This document shows positions 44,343-56,239 of a stretch of 64,000 nt of DNA, in pieces. The DNA is taken from contig OX638372.1 of NCBI GenBank assembly GCA_951812925.1, positions 72,185,407 to 72,249,406 on the forward strand, written 5' to 3'. Made by a program: the position numbers and the translations under genes. Under the pieces are notes generated by a model. That model was not told where the DNA came from. It made no database searches and saw nothing but the letters and a program-made list of their open reading frames with translations. The first letter of the stretch is position 1. Each line of letters starts with the position of its first letter. The DNA is from Calliopum simillimum. Its lineage: Eukaryota > Arthropoda > Insecta > Diptera > Lauxaniidae.

Positions 44343-45663
44343 AAAAAAAAAATTAAGAGAAAAAAAAAGACTTAGAAAGTGTTTATATGATTAAAAAAAT
44401 TAAATAAAGTTAAAAAAAAAAACACGAATAAAAGAACAAAAAAAAAAAAAGAACTATAAGTGAACAAAAAATAAAAATAATAAAAAAAACATCATTTGAA
44501 ATCATCTTTATAGCTTCTTTAAAACAGCTGAAACGGCAAAGCAGATAAATAAAATGCGAGAAATTTAATAAGAACTAATTTTTTTTTTTTTTTACTTTGT
44601 AATAGTTTAAAAAAAAATGAAATGTGAAAAGGTTTAAAATTTGAGCATATATTGTTATGTATTTTATTTTTATTTTTTTTTATCTTCTATTAAATTTAAT
44701 TTGTAACTAATAGGAAAATATAAAAAAAAAGTTTTAAAACATGTTTTGAAAATAAAAAAAAACGCATAAAATAGCCAAATTGTTAATTTTTTTTGCTCTC
44801 ACTGGTAAAGAATTTTCTTTTCTTCGTTTGCAAACACAAAAATATCAAATCATTTTTACCGACGGCAAAAAGAAAAATTTGAAAATTTTTTATTTTTACC
44901 GACGGCTAAATACATAAATTGCATATTATTTTTGCCGAAACAAAACAACTTGTCAAACCGTACACATTAGTTTGGCTTATGAGCAAAATTTGATTTCATT
45001 TACTATTTGCTTATTTTTAAATCACGTTTTACTTCGTGGAAATTATAGTGAAATTATTTTTTTTTAAATATTTTCTTTTTTTTTAAATAAAATCATTTTT
45101 TTTTTTCTTTGCTCACAATATTTTTTTTATTTGTGTAGTCATGTCAAAATCATTTGCAAGAAATAGTTTATATGCAAACTTAAAAAAAATGCGGTTGAAA
45201 TTTTGGCAATTATGTAAATGCTCAAATAAAACATATTTTCCGATAGAATAAACCATGAGAAAATTTTTTTTGATAATTTGTCTTTTCACCAAAATTCCAT
45301 ACCTACCATTCCAAGTACTAATCATGTATTTATACCCCTAAAAATTACAAAATTAAACCACACCGGACGTAAAAATATGCCTTGTCTTAAATATGATAAT
45401 AAAAGTGCACTAAAATCTTTTTAAAATAAAATTAAAATGTTCTAGAACTTAATATACGTGATCTTATTGTTTACGGAAAAATCGCTTTAGGGCAATTCTT
45501 TCCGAGACTAGTAAATGATGTCGGCAATCAGATTACGCAAAGTTACTAAATTATGAGCTCTATTAATAAATTGATGTGAATAAATAAATTAAAATGCAAG
45601 GAAAATATCAAAATGTGACCATAGCGCTTATCCCAAAAGGGCAAAAATTCAAATACTTCCTCT
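44343..45663. other. A/T-rich interior of the LTR element
   Basis: Long A and T runs; nothing coding recognised. Confidence 0.5.
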
Positions 45664-45776
45664 CTGTTAGAACGGCAACAAATTCTAAGAAAGTTTCATA
45701 ATAATCCTGTATCAGGCCACCCAGGCATCAAAATATTGCTTTCGGAATCATTTGGGAAATACATTTATTATGATAA
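45664..45776 (+). pseudogene. Gypsy integrase zinc-domain scrap
   Basis: Reads LLERQQILRKFHNNPVSGHP then GIKILLSESFGKYIYYD, the H-x-x-P..GHPG pattern of the Ty3/gypsy integrase N-domain. In + orientation, agreeing with the LTRs and polypurine run. Confidence 0.7.
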
Positions 45777-46274
45777 AACGCAAAAATTAAAAATTGAATA
45801 AAAAACAAAAATGATTTGGTATTTTAGATTAAATATAGCATAAGGAAAAATAGCAGATAAAAACAAAATTAATTGATTCGTGCGCACGACTCAAATAAAA
45901 AAAAGTAAATTTTTTAGGCATAAGTATAATTATTTTTATTTTAATTTAGATAAAAATGTACCTCTAAGAAGTTGATCATTAAAAAGAATATTAAAAAAAT
46001 AACATATTTAAGTACTTATAATTATTTTTTTTTTTTTAAGTTAAAAAAAATGTATCGTATGTAATATATTTTTTTTTTATGGTGTAATTTAAAACAACAA
46101 ATATTAATAGCAATTTATTTTATTAAATAATTTTTATTATTGTAACTATATTTTTAGTTTATATGTACTTTAAAAATAAAAGAAACAACAACATGGTAAT
46201 CAACAAAAATTATAATGCAAATTTAACAAAAAAAAATTTTAAAAATAATTTTTTTTTTTTTTGAAAAAGGGAGG
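45777..46274. other. A/T-rich interior end of the LTR element
   Basis: Low complexity; contains the purine run before the 3' LTR. Confidence 0.5.
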
Positions 46275-46699
46275 TGTTGTGCGTGTATATTTATTTTATA
46301 TCACGCCACTGTACTTTCAAATTAGTACTCACAGTTGTACGTATGTATATGCATTATTATGCACATGCGTTCATGCACCCACATAATCATAAAGCTACTA
46401 TTGTTGTTGTTATTCTTATTTGCTAAGATATTCAACATAAGAGGTTACTTTATGATTCTTCTTATATTTATGATTTTTAAGCAATAAGATATCTTGTAAA
46501 CCTTAACGATTATGTTCAAGGAACAATATTAAAATAATATTTAAAAAAAGCTAACTAAATATTTTAATTAAAAAACCTTAGAAAGTCTTAGTCCACTTTG
46601 CTTTAATTTATTGCAAGTGCTAAGCCAGCTAGTAGCGATATCAATATCGCACAGCTGTTCAGGATTAGGTAGGGCCTAATTCTATTAAGCGAATCTACA
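46275..46699 (+). repeat. 3' LTR of gutted element
   Basis: 425 bp, the more complete LTR; includes an extra ATGTATATGCATTATTATGC-type segment. Confidence 0.9.
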
Positions 46700-47263
46700 T
46701 TTCGTTACAGAAGGAAATCGGGAACAAATTGCATATCAAATGAAAGGAAATAGATTAAGTTTCTATAATTTGTTACTAAAGCTACGGGTTAATAAGATGA
46801 GGAAAAATAGTTCTTTTAAAAAAACTGGCCAAAATTTTCGAAAATTCGCCCTATCGGCATTTCCGCCAAAAGATCCACCGTGAGTCAAAAATTTATATCA
46901 TCATATCTCTGAAACTATTTAGCGTACATGGATGAGATTTGGTACTTATGTAACAAGCACCGAGACAAATAATGTGTACTGGGAAAAAAGGGGGTATCAC
47001 ACCCCCACAAAAATCACTTCATCATGTCTCCGAAAATATTTATCGCACATGAATGAGATTTGATACGGGTTGGGGTCTTTTGACAGAATTTCAAAATCTT
47101 GAAAATCAAAATCTTGAAAAGTCAAAATCTTGTAAATTAAAATCTTGAAAAAAACATCAAAATTGCCGAGTAATTTAACATTATAGTAGGGGTAAAATTT
47201 AAACCCGTCAGACATCCAATACCGGCTTCGCGGCAGCCTTAGAAGGGATCCCATTTGATACAT
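46700..47263. repeat. Unassigned intergenic sequence with two-copy repeat
   Basis: A unit of about 110-130 bp (ATCATCATATCTCTGAAACT ... CATGGATGAGATTTGGTAC) occurs twice, at about 46897 and 47017. Also a (AAATCTTGAAAA)n minisatellite at 47085-47150. No gene. Confidence 0.5.
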
Positions 47264-47405
47264 CGTCGACTGAGTATCATTTTGCCGTAAACGCCACTTT
47301 GTTGAAAAAGCAAAAAAACATAACTTGTGTAGAGATGAGCACAAGTTATCTGATTTTGTTTTTTCAACGAAGTGGCGTTTACGGCAAAATAATACTCAGC
47401 CGACG
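47264..47405. repeat. Long hairpin (about 65-bp arms)
   Basis: Near-perfect inverted repeat with arms carrying CGTCG-CTGAGTAT and TTTTGCCGTAAACGCCACTT, centred near 47335 with almost no loop. Confidence 0.85.
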
Positions 47406-47418
47406 ACATGTATACTAG

Positions 47419-47917
47419 GCATGCGCTTATTTTATGATTTTCGTTGATGCCACCCCTGAAATCCTTCCATTGATCATAACAACAAACACTATGCAGTTTC
47501 ACGGCAATCGGATAACGATAACCCGGTCCTCAAGAGAGCTCAAGGTCAAGATGAGGTTTCAGGCAAAAAATAATGAAAATTTTTCTTAGTTAAATTCCTT
47601 TCTAACAAGCTATAATTGTTTAATATCGGGTAATTTACGAATTCTATGAATTTTTCTTTTATCGAAATTAGCAAAATTGCCTCAAAATACCATATGTAGT
47701 AGTATGACATTTTGCGGCAATTTTGCTAATGTGACTAATTTAATTAGGTTAAAAAAAAAAATTTCATTATTTTTTGCCTGAAACCTCAACTTGACCTCTC
47801 TTAAGGGCCGGGTTATCGTTATCCGATTGCCGTGAAACTTCATAGTGTTTGTTCTTATGACCAAAGGAAGGATCTCAGGGGGTGGCATTAACGAAAATCG
47901 TAAAATAAGCGGATGCC
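47419..47917. mobile_element. Foldback MITE with ~170-bp arms
   Basis: Ends GGCAT(G)CGCTTATTTTA-type in inverse; arms share AACACTATG(C)AGTTTCACGGCAATC-like and CGGATAACGATAACCCGG segments. The middle contains another small hairpin around ATTAGCAAAATTGCC. Confidence 0.8.
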
Positions 47918-48534
47918 TAATGGATACAGAGCGCCAGGGCAAATAATGTTCTCTGGGAAAATGGGCGATGCCACGCCACTAAAAAAAGAAATGCACAATT
48001 AATGAGATTTGGTTCACATGTACACATGGACAAATGACATCCTTTGGAGAAATTGGTGATGCCATCTCAACTTAACAAGATAAACAGATCCAACATTCAC
48101 TGAGAAATCCTGGTTTTTTGAAAGATTTTCAATTTAAAATTTGTATGGTGGAAAAAATTTCACTTTCATATTGCCACATATCGATTCAGATAATGTACAG
48201 AAGTACAGAAGATATTTGAATCAAGTACATTATAAAGTAACATTATTGCATAAGATTCTAAAACTAGTCGCACTAAAAAATCTGACTTGTTTCGCTGAAT
48301 TCTGACTTTCTTTGACTAGGCACGAAAACTACTTGTATTTTTGTCACGTTCGTTTTGTGTATTTTTTTTGCGTGTATCTTGGAACCAGGACTTTACCTGC
48401 TATTAAAGTTGGCACTAATGATAGTGCTACCTAAGAGCTATAATGTAAATTAAAAACTAAAATAAAAATATGTTTTACTTCAATTTTTTTTGCACTTTAA
48501 ATGTGTACGACGCACAGTGTGAGATTTTACCAAT
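47918..48534. other. Intergenic, no gene seen
   Basis: AT-rich; nothing recognised. Confidence 0.4.
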
Positions 48535-49302
48535 CTAGGACGTCAAAATTCAATTTTAGCTGTAGTTTCAAAGATATCGAGCTGAAATTGTATATGTGCT
48601 TTAATTCTTTATGCGGAGGTTTGGTTCAGAGATGAACAAAATCGGACAAAATCTACTTACACCTCCCATACAAATGTAACTTTTTTTTGTAAAAAAAATT
48701 GAAAAAAATGGGAGTGATTAAAACAGATAACATACATTTTTTTTTTCATGATTTCAGTGCAAATGCTCATTATAACACTTCAGTCATTGTAAAAAAAGTA
48801 GCCTTTGGGCAAAAAATGGGCAAGATTTTATTTTTTAAATCTATTCTATGAGTATGCATGCTCATACAATATGCTTTGTCATAGCCTAACCACGCCCAAC
48901 TTGTAAGTTATAGTCTATGAAAATTCAAGATTTTTGAAATTTGTCTTACCTTATTATAAAATAATTTGATTAAAATACTTAAGTGCAAAAGTAAGGGTTG
49001 TGTATAGCAAAAATTATTAGTGAAAGTATTGACCTTTTATGCAAAAAACTTTTTGCCAAAAAACAAACGCGCACAACTTCAATTTGATCGCTTAAAGTTT
49101 TGTTATCGATGCAAGCTTGAAATTTTGTTTTTGCATTCTGTTCAATAGTACGTGTTTGATAGCTGTTACCATGCCAATGACATTTATTTTATTCTTTTTT
49201 ATGCTTATTTTCGTAACAATTGGAGTATTTTCTAACAAATTACAAAATATGATCGATTTTGAAGCACATTGTTTTTTTTTTTTTTTCATTTTGACGTCCT
49301 AG
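48535..49302. mobile_element. Non-autonomous TIR element
   Basis: Perfect 15-bp inverted ends CTAGGACGTCAAAAT (48535-48549 and 49288-49302). Interior AT-rich and non-coding, about 770 bp. Superfamily unknown. Confidence 0.65.
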
Positions 49303-49949
49303 ATTTCATATGACACCAATATTAAACAGTGTGTAATATATGAAGTCATGGAAATGTAACAAATGTCCACTATCATTCCGTGATAGTACACCAAAAAATA
49401 TGAGATACGTGTTCTCCCGTTTTGCACCTACACGTGCAATTTTTTTTTTTTTTTTAGGTATCGACACATTTTTTCAGGCTCATATTTTGCAAACCGTTCG
49501 GAATTTTGTTTTTCTCTTTGAGGCAAAGTTGTAGCTCTTGTCATGGCCAACAAAAATTGTATACACATAAAATCGAAAAAGGCCAAAATCACAAAAATGC
49601 TGAAAAAAAGTCGACTTTTTTTTAACCTTTTTTCCCTATTCAGGTCCATAGGTAGCAAACTGTTCAAAATTCAAGCAAATTATCAACTACAAATATGTAC
49701 CTAATATAATATTCAATTTAAAGCTTTTGTAATATCCAATTCAAACGTCTGGTTTTCTTCAAATCATTCATCGAATTAATATTTTATTTTTCAAACATGA
49801 ATTTCAAATATTTCAGTAATCAATTTTAAAGATTCTATTAAGTAAAGTATTGTTTGCAGTAGGTGCTTACAGTTCGGCCACGCTACAATTTACTCACGAT
49901 CTCGTGAGGGACCTGTAAAAAATTAATTTTAGTAAGTATTCAAAAAAAA
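49303..49949. other. Intergenic, no gene seen
   Basis: AT-rich; the 3' LTR expected for the gypsy element next door was not recognised here. Confidence 0.4.
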
Positions 49950-50642
49950 TAAATATCATTATTTTAATCTATATCTGATTCAGGTAGATTAAATGGTTTT
50001 AATTTGTCAGCTGACGTTATTCCGACATATGATTTTTGCGAACGTTTTGACCCAGTGTTGCCAACTTAGTGCTTTTCGCACTAGATCTAGTGCTTTTTGG
50101 GATTATTACCCGTAAAATTTTTGGGCTAGTGCTTTTTAATTTTTAGTGCTTTTTCCAGCGCTTTTTTCTTTCTTCTTGAAGACTTTGTTTTGCTCGTTGA
50201 ATGAAGTTCATAAAATGCTGATGTGAACAGGCTTTTAATTTAGAATTAGAAAATAGTGCTACGTCCTTTTGGATCAATGAAAAAGGTTTCAAAGATTCTT
50301 TAGACCTAAACCCTTTTGAAGATCTAGCAAATTTAGTCCTACGTGTGTTGTCATTGCCATATTCCAATGCTGAAGTAAAAGAGTATTAAGTTCCATGGCT
50401 GCGTTTAAATTAAAAATAAGAAACAAACTTTCATTCAATTCTGTAAATTCTTTACTCCATATTAAATATGGATTAAAATAGAATAGTTGCCGCTGCGCCA
50501 CTTATGAATTACCAGATGAAACACTGTTAAAAGCAAATAGTCTGCAAGCATACTAGAAATCAGAATATTACATAGAAACCTTTGGCTAGGACGATCCCAA
50601 AAGTAGTGAAAATAATTTAACAGATTTGTTTTTATATATATA

Positions 50643-51956
50643 CGAGGGGCCTAACAAAAGAACGCTTAGTTGAATTGAAAAAACTTTTAAATTTATAACT
50701 TCATTCTTCATCTATTTGTATTTTTCCAACGTAATCGCCATTTATTTTGATACATTTTTGAAGTCGATAAATCCATATTGAAAAACAGTTTTCAAAATCG
50801 GCTTTTTGCAGTTTTGCAATTTCATCATTAACCGCATTTATTATCTCCTCATTGCTGTTGAAGACTCTCCATCTCAATTTTTTTTTATTTTTGGAAACAA
50901 CCAAAAGTCACAAGGCGCTAGACCTGGGGAATAAGGTGCTGGACGAATTTCTTTGATGCCTGAAAGCGCAACAAAATCGGTCGTTTTTTCAGCAGTGTGC
51001 GCTGGTGCATTATCGTGATGTAGAAAGTAGCGGCGTAGCTCCTTTTTTTGTCTTTTTCCCAATAAATTTTGGAAAACTTCTGGTAAACAGGTTTCATTAT
51101 ACCATTTAGCAGTAACCGTCTGACCTTTTTCCAAAGGAATAGCAGCTACAGCTTTCTCTCTGATGAAGTAAACTGACATCATTACTTTTGTTGCTAACTT
51201 TCTTTTGCTTTACTTTAACAGGTGAACTTGCACCTTCTGGGCTCCATACCATGGGTTGTTGTTTGGTTTCAGGGTTGTACTTCTAAAACCATGTCTAATC
51301 ACCTGTTACTATTTTCTTGAAAGTGTTAGACTCTCCGTTTTTGAAATTTTCAAAAAAAATACTTAGTAAAACGCACACGTGCCTCTTATTGAGCATCTCT
51401 TAAAATTCTAGGAACCCATCGTGCAGATTTCTTCGTGTATCCAAGATCATTTTTTAATATTCGCGATACAGCCATGGCATTCAAGCCCAGTTTCTCAGCA
51501 ATGATTTCCTGGGTCAATCTTGGATCTTCGTCGATTTTGGACTTAACCAGCGCTACACATTCATAATCAGTCGAAGATTTTGGGCGGCCTTCTCGAGGTT
51601 CGTCCTCCACAGAAAAATGACCTGTCTGGAATCTTTGGAACTACTTTGAAATAGTCACGAGGGATGGCGCATTAACTTCAGATGCTATTTGGCATTCATT
51701 AAATATTTCCATAGGCTTGAGAATACGTCCAAATCCAAAAAATGTAGCAAACCGAATCTCTTGCTGCGTTGGCATTGGAATATCTGCTGACATTTTTTCT
51801 CGAACTTTACGTTTTCTTCTCTCTATTTTGACCGATCTTTCTGAAAATTAAAATGATATATCGTAAGACTACTTTTAACAAATAATACGCAATTTTTTTA
51901 TTTACTAAAAATTTATAACATGACACCAACTAAGCGAACTTTTGTTAGGCCCTACG
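50643..51956 (-). mobile_element. Mariner nested in the hAT
   Basis: Inverted ends CG(A/T)(G/A)GGCCTAACAAAAG, TA on each side (50641-50642, 51957-51958), 1,314 bp, the normal mariner length. The transposase is on the minus strand in several frames. Confidence 0.9.
50701..51792 (-). pseudogene. Mariner-family transposase, broken frames
   Basis: N-part begins near 51792. 51386-51610: VEDEPREGRPKSSTDYE-like linker, LTQEIIAEKLGLNAMAVSRI and KKSARWVPRILRDAQ. 50874-51182: YFLHHDNAPAHTAEKTTDF (second Asp) and RPAPYSPGLAPCDFWLFPKI (third residue block, PCDF). 50701-50904 is the C-terminus. The middle segment holding the first Asp (about 51190-51380) is in a third frame. Confidence 0.85.
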
Positions 51957-52557
51957 TATAAAACCTTTTACTCAGAAGATCACCCTGGCGAATTTTGGTT
52001 TGAATGTGTAATCTGACGTTCTTGGAGTCATGAAAAATGTGCCGGTTATGGAAGTGATATTTTTATAAGCAACTTCTATACCAAATAAACATGTGGGACA
52101 ATATGGACTATATAGTCCACATAACACTACACTTTTTTTTCTCTTGATTTTGAATATTTTCAGTTTTTTAATTTTTTTTCTTTACCCTGATGAGATATTT
52201 GTCTAAAAGTGAATCAAAAGAAAGGCGAATCGTTCCCTTTAACGAATAACATAAATTTAATTGTTTTGTTTTATGTTTTTGAGTTTTATTTAAAAAAGAA
52301 AGATTGGTGGTCCATATTTCCCTCCCTTACCCTAATAATTATTTATTGAAAATTCTTTTTATAAAAGAATTGATTCATAATAAAAATGTTTTTATTAAAA
52401 ATTACTAAACTTGTCTGTACACGTACGAAACTTATTCGTTTTCTTTAATTTTTTTTTTTTGCAAATTAGAATTTAGTGCTTTTTTTGGGAAAAAACGCGT
52501 TTTTTTGCCGGATTTGGTGCGTTTTCAAATTAAAAAGTTGGCAACACTGTTTTGACC

Positions 52558-52759
52558 CAACTAGATCATGAATAACATATCTGTCATTACCAAGACATTT
52601 TGTTATTTTAAATGGACCACGATTCTTCGGTAATAATTTACGACTCCCTTCAGCATTCTTATTATTTTGTCGAACAAATACAAATTGTCCTTCTTTAAAA
52701 TCAAAATTAGTAGATCTTTTTTTATCATACAACATCTTTTGGTATTGTTGATTGCTTTT
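52558..52759 (-). pseudogene. Gypsy integrase C-terminal part
   Basis: FDFKEGQFVFVRQNNKN and KNRGPFKITKCLGNDRYVIH are the gypsy GPF/Y-type module. It is split from its last 30 or so residues by the hAT at 50053-52549; those residues continue in frame at about 50044 down to a stop near 49958. Confidence 0.8.
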
Positions 52760-52763
52760 TATA

Positions 52764-53526
52764 GGCCCTATTGCGGCTATCGATTGGCAGTAGATAAACG
52801 CTCTTTTTCGATTATCGATTGTTTTTTCTATTGCGTTCAGCGTTTAGTAGAATATTTGTCGACTGTGAATAGCAACGTAATCGATGGCTGTTCTATCATT
52901 TTGTTTTGTAGGTGAATTTATTTTGCCGGAGTTTTTGTGCAAATGGTTTCACAGCAAATAATTGTAATAAATAATACTTAAAAAGGTATTTTGCTAATTG
53001 AAGAGCAAATGTATTGAGCAACAAAAGGCAACTTGAACGGTTCGTGGAATTAATGACAAAACGTTGTTTTGTAGTTTCTAGTATTGACGTAGATTTGAAG
53101 GTGTTTTTCATTTGGCCATCCAATATTGCAAATGCAATTTTCGGAATACTAACATATTTTCTTCTATGTATTTCCAAAGAATTGAATGAGTCCCTCAGTC
53201 GGCATCTTTTCCTAGGCAACTCCACATAATTTTTGTCTTCTCTACAGTATCGCCGGACCACTAAAGCTCCAAGCAACTAACTTTTTTTATATAAATTTGT
53301 CCCAAAACATTTAAAATTTAATTAAGTTGAAATAAAGTTTTTCAGTAAATAGGAAAATAAACAGCTGTCCATTGATTTCCTATGCAGCTGTCAAAATATA
53401 ATATTCACAGCATTTAAAGTCACAATGATAATTTTTTCTACTAAGCTCACAATACCAAAATAGCGTTTATCGATCACGATCGATGGCCATCGATTTTATC
53501 GACAATAGATAACCGCAATAGGGGCC
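52764..53526. mobile_element. Non-autonomous TIR element in gypsy integrase
   Basis: 763 bp with inverted ends GGCCC(C)TATTGCGG(C/T)TATC and the 4-bp duplication TATA (52760-52763, 53527-53530). Removing it plus one TATA rejoins the gypsy integrase frame, which confirms the boundaries. Interior non-coding, rich in ATCGAT words. Superfamily unknown. Confidence 0.85.
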
Positions 53527-53530
53527 TATA

Positions 53531-54117
53531 TTTTGACTGGCTTCTTGCCTTTTTAAAGAAACATTTGTACTTAAACTGATCGACTTGAAAACTTCATTGC
53601 TTAGAAAAGAGTCTTGCTTGCCTCTGAGTTGGAAGCCAAACAAAAGCTCGTTAGGAGTTTTACCAGACGATTTATTAACAGATGAGTTTAATCCCCACTG
53701 AACTTGACTTATTCTTTCATCCCATTTCACTTCTTCTTTTACAGAAGTACAAATAGCTGATAAAATTGTTCTATTGTATCTTTCTGCTTGTCCATTTACT
53801 CTTGTAGTTGTAGTCGCATTATGAATAACTTCTATACCAATTTTCTAGCAAAAAACTCCAAACTTTTTACAAGTAAAACAACTTCCTCGGTCACACACAA
53901 TTCGACGAGGCACCCCAAAAGTACAAATAATTTCCTCAAAAAATTTGATTAATGGATCAACTTTTGTACTCTCTACAGATTTCAAAAGACAATATTTGGT
54001 AAAACCATCAATAATAACAATCAAATAATAATTTTTATGTACTCTTCGTACAAATGGTTCTATATGATCAACATGGAGTGTATCAAATGGAATTGGAACT
54101 TTTTCAATTGGATGCAA
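53531..54117 (-). pseudogene. Gypsy integrase core
   Basis: IPFDTLHVDHIEPF (first catalytic Asp), VIIDGFTKYCLLKSV and VPRRIVCDRGSCFTCK (second Asp), then a frameshift and RYNRTILSAICTSVKEE-like sequence with the Glu region. KWDERISQVQWGLNSSVNKS and KTPNELLFGF are the usual downstream blocks. Ends at a TIR insertion (52764-53526). Confidence 0.8.
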
Positions 54118-54247
54118 TAGTCCAGCTTGCTTTCCTGCCGAAATTTTGTTATACGAACACTATAAGCAACATGAAATATATCGATTAACATATTTCTTCA
54201 TTTTTGCAAACCAAAACTTTTCTTGAATTAGTCCAAGTGATGATTAA

Positions 54248-55181
54248 CAGGGCTCGGATTGTGATGCCCTTAAAAACATCAAAAAATGGCTGAAAAAGAA
54301 TGACAAAGTGCCCTTAAAAACCCTAAAAAAATTACCCATAAGAATGAAAAAATGCACTAAAAAACAAATTTATTAATTTGCGTTCCAATTACAACGTAAA
54401 TTTTTTAATTTTCAAAATTACACGACCTTTTACTCTCAGTTAAAATGTTGCTATACGGTGTGTACCGAAAAACTTCTTTCTACTTTTGTACTAATGAGAT
54501 GGGCATATTTCAAAGAAAGAATTTGATTTAAGTTGGCTATTTCCAAAAATGTTCAGCAACATGACTCAAACTTTTATATCCAGACTTTTTATCCAATACG
54601 TAAATAAATTTTCTAAAAATATTCCCACCAGCATTAACGCGTTAAGCTTTTCTTTTATACTTTTAATCAAAGCAATTCCATTTTCCAAAGACAATGATGT
54701 TGACCATACCTTCTGGTATGGATTAAGAACTAGTTTTGATGTACGCTAATCAACCCTTTATTTTATCTCTGGAAAAATTTCGTTGAGCCTCTCCAACTGC
54801 TTTGGATCAATACTTTCAAATGTATCTACGACTTTTTTTACTGTTTCGAAGAACAAAGATGCAACGCTCTCAATTTAAAACTTATTGTAGAAAAGTGACA
54901 AAAACATAAAAGTCCGACAAAATGCCTCAAAAAATTGCATAAACTATGAAAAATTACATAAAAACTAAAAATAAACATAAAAAAACACAAAAAAGCCTCA
55001 AAAGAATGCCGTTAACAATGGAAAATGACCTAAAAACCAAAAATGGCTAAAAAAGGCAAAAAAATGCCATAAAAACTTTTAGGTTTGAAACGTAGGGATC
55101 ATGAACGGTGTTTCTGTGTTATCAGAAAACGTCTATGTAAGAGCAGAAAAAAGATGACATTTCATCGAAATCCGAGCCCTG
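54248..55181. mobile_element. hAT-like non-autonomous element
   Basis: Inverted ends CAGGGCTCGGATT (54248-54260 and 55169-55181). Interior is AT-rich with many CTTAAAAA/ATAAAAA words and no gene. I saw no matching 8-bp duplication, so the hAT label rests on the CAGGG end. Confidence 0.65.
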
Positions 55182-55331
55182 CTTATGAGTATGAGTCAAT
55201 TTCTGACCCTCATGAAAAAATAAGTCATTATTTTCATTTACAAGTTTCGTTAAATTCATTTTTTCTTCCGCATTTAAGTCATTACGTAGAAGTTTACCCA
55301 ATATAGCATCTGTTTCGCAACCTTCTAACAT
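55122..55331 (-). pseudogene. Gypsy segment preceding RT
   Basis: LNAEEKMNLTKLVNENNDLF then FHEGQKLTHTHKQ is the segment just upstream of the RT in Ty3/gypsy polyproteins. The frame runs into a hAT-like insertion at 55181 and RT itself is absent. Confidence 0.65.
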
Positions 55332-55378
55332 ATTAATTTCATCATAGTTATAGGAACAAGAGGTAACAAAGTTAATTT

Positions 55379-56237
55379 TTATACCCTACACCCAGGGTAT
55401 ATTCACTTTGTCCTTCCGTTTGAAACGCAGAGAAGGAGGCGTGGCAGATATAGAAAAGTATATATATTCTTGATCAGCGTCACCTCCTGAGTCGATATAG
55501 CCATGTCTGTCTGGCTGGCTGGGTGGCTGGCTGGGTGGTATATTGCCTTCGTCGTCAAAGATAGCTCGGGGGATTGAAAATGGGCCAAATCGGTCAACGG
55601 ACACGCCTACCGCCCATACAAAAAATATATTCAAAATGCAATTTTAGGAGTATTTTTCATGACAATGCAACCAACATACGCATAAATACTAAGAATTGTA
55701 AGCGCAAGCTCTGAGAAAAAATTTAACGAATTCGGAAAAGAGGGCGTGGCACCTCCCATATAAGCAAAAGCTTCAAAACGCTATACTGAAAGCGTTTTTT
55801 TAGATATTCGAACCAAATTCGACCCAGACACTAAGTATCATAAATGAAAGCTCTCGACAAAAATTGGGTGCAATCGGACAAGGGGGCGTGGCACCTCCCA
55901 TACAAGCAGAAGTTTCAAAATGCTATACTGAAAAAGTTTTTTGAGATAATCCAACCAAACTTCACTCAAATACTGAAGACTATAAATGCACGCTCTAAGC
56001 TAAAACTAGACGAACTCGGACAAGAGGGCGTGGCACCTCCTATATAAGCAAAAGCTTCAAAACACTACTGAAAACGTTTTTCACTCAGACACTTAAAACT
56101 ATAAATCCAAGCTCTGGACAAAAACTGGGTGAACTCGGACAAGAGAGCGTAGCACCTCCCATGTGAGCAAAATTTTAAAAATACTGCAGTGTAGGGTATT
56201 TAATGTTTGGCCAGGCCAAATTTTACACCCTTACTAG
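55379..56237 (+). mobile_element. Helentron/Helitron-like repeat, copy 3 (full)
   Basis: Starts TACCCTACACCCAGGGTATA, has the GGCTGG minisatellite, then five or so ~150-bp units with (A/G)AGGGCGTGGCACCTCC cores, the TTTGGCCAGGCCAAA hairpin (56208-56222) and CTTACTAG. Inserted in gypsy protease sequence. Copy 1 and copy 2 share both ends or the 3' end. Confidence 0.82.
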
Positions 56238-56239
56238 TT

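Larger units (their letters stand above)
39345..46699 (+). mobile_element. Gutted gypsy-type LTR retrotransposon with nested DNA elements
   Basis: Direct LTRs of 379 and 425 bp (start TGTTGTGCGTG, end GCGAATCTACA). A purine run GAAAAAGGGAGG abuts the right LTR, so orientation is +. The interior is very A-rich and nearly devoid of coding sequence; one integrase scrap remains at 45664-45776. Nested inside are a Harbinger-like element, a pogo-like element, a mariner and a Helentron-like repeat. No convincing target duplication was found. Confidence 0.82.
50053..52549. mobile_element. hAT transposon remnant carrying a mariner
   Basis: Inverted ends CAGTGTTGCCAACTT and a perfect 8-bp target duplication TTTTGACC (50045-50052, 52550-52557), both hallmarks of hAT. 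The inserted site is inside the gypsy integrase. Possible minus-strand transposase scraps at 50143-50501 are not convincing. A mariner occupies half of it. Confidence 0.9.

Noticed and set aside
39345..46699. Target duplication of the gutted LTR element
   Set aside because: Left flank GAAG and right flank TTTC do not match; either the ends are off by a few bases or the duplication has decayed.
50143..50501. hAT transposase in the 50053-52549 element
   Set aside because: Minus-strand frames exist but I could not see a catalytic or dimerisation motif, so I did not call a transposase.
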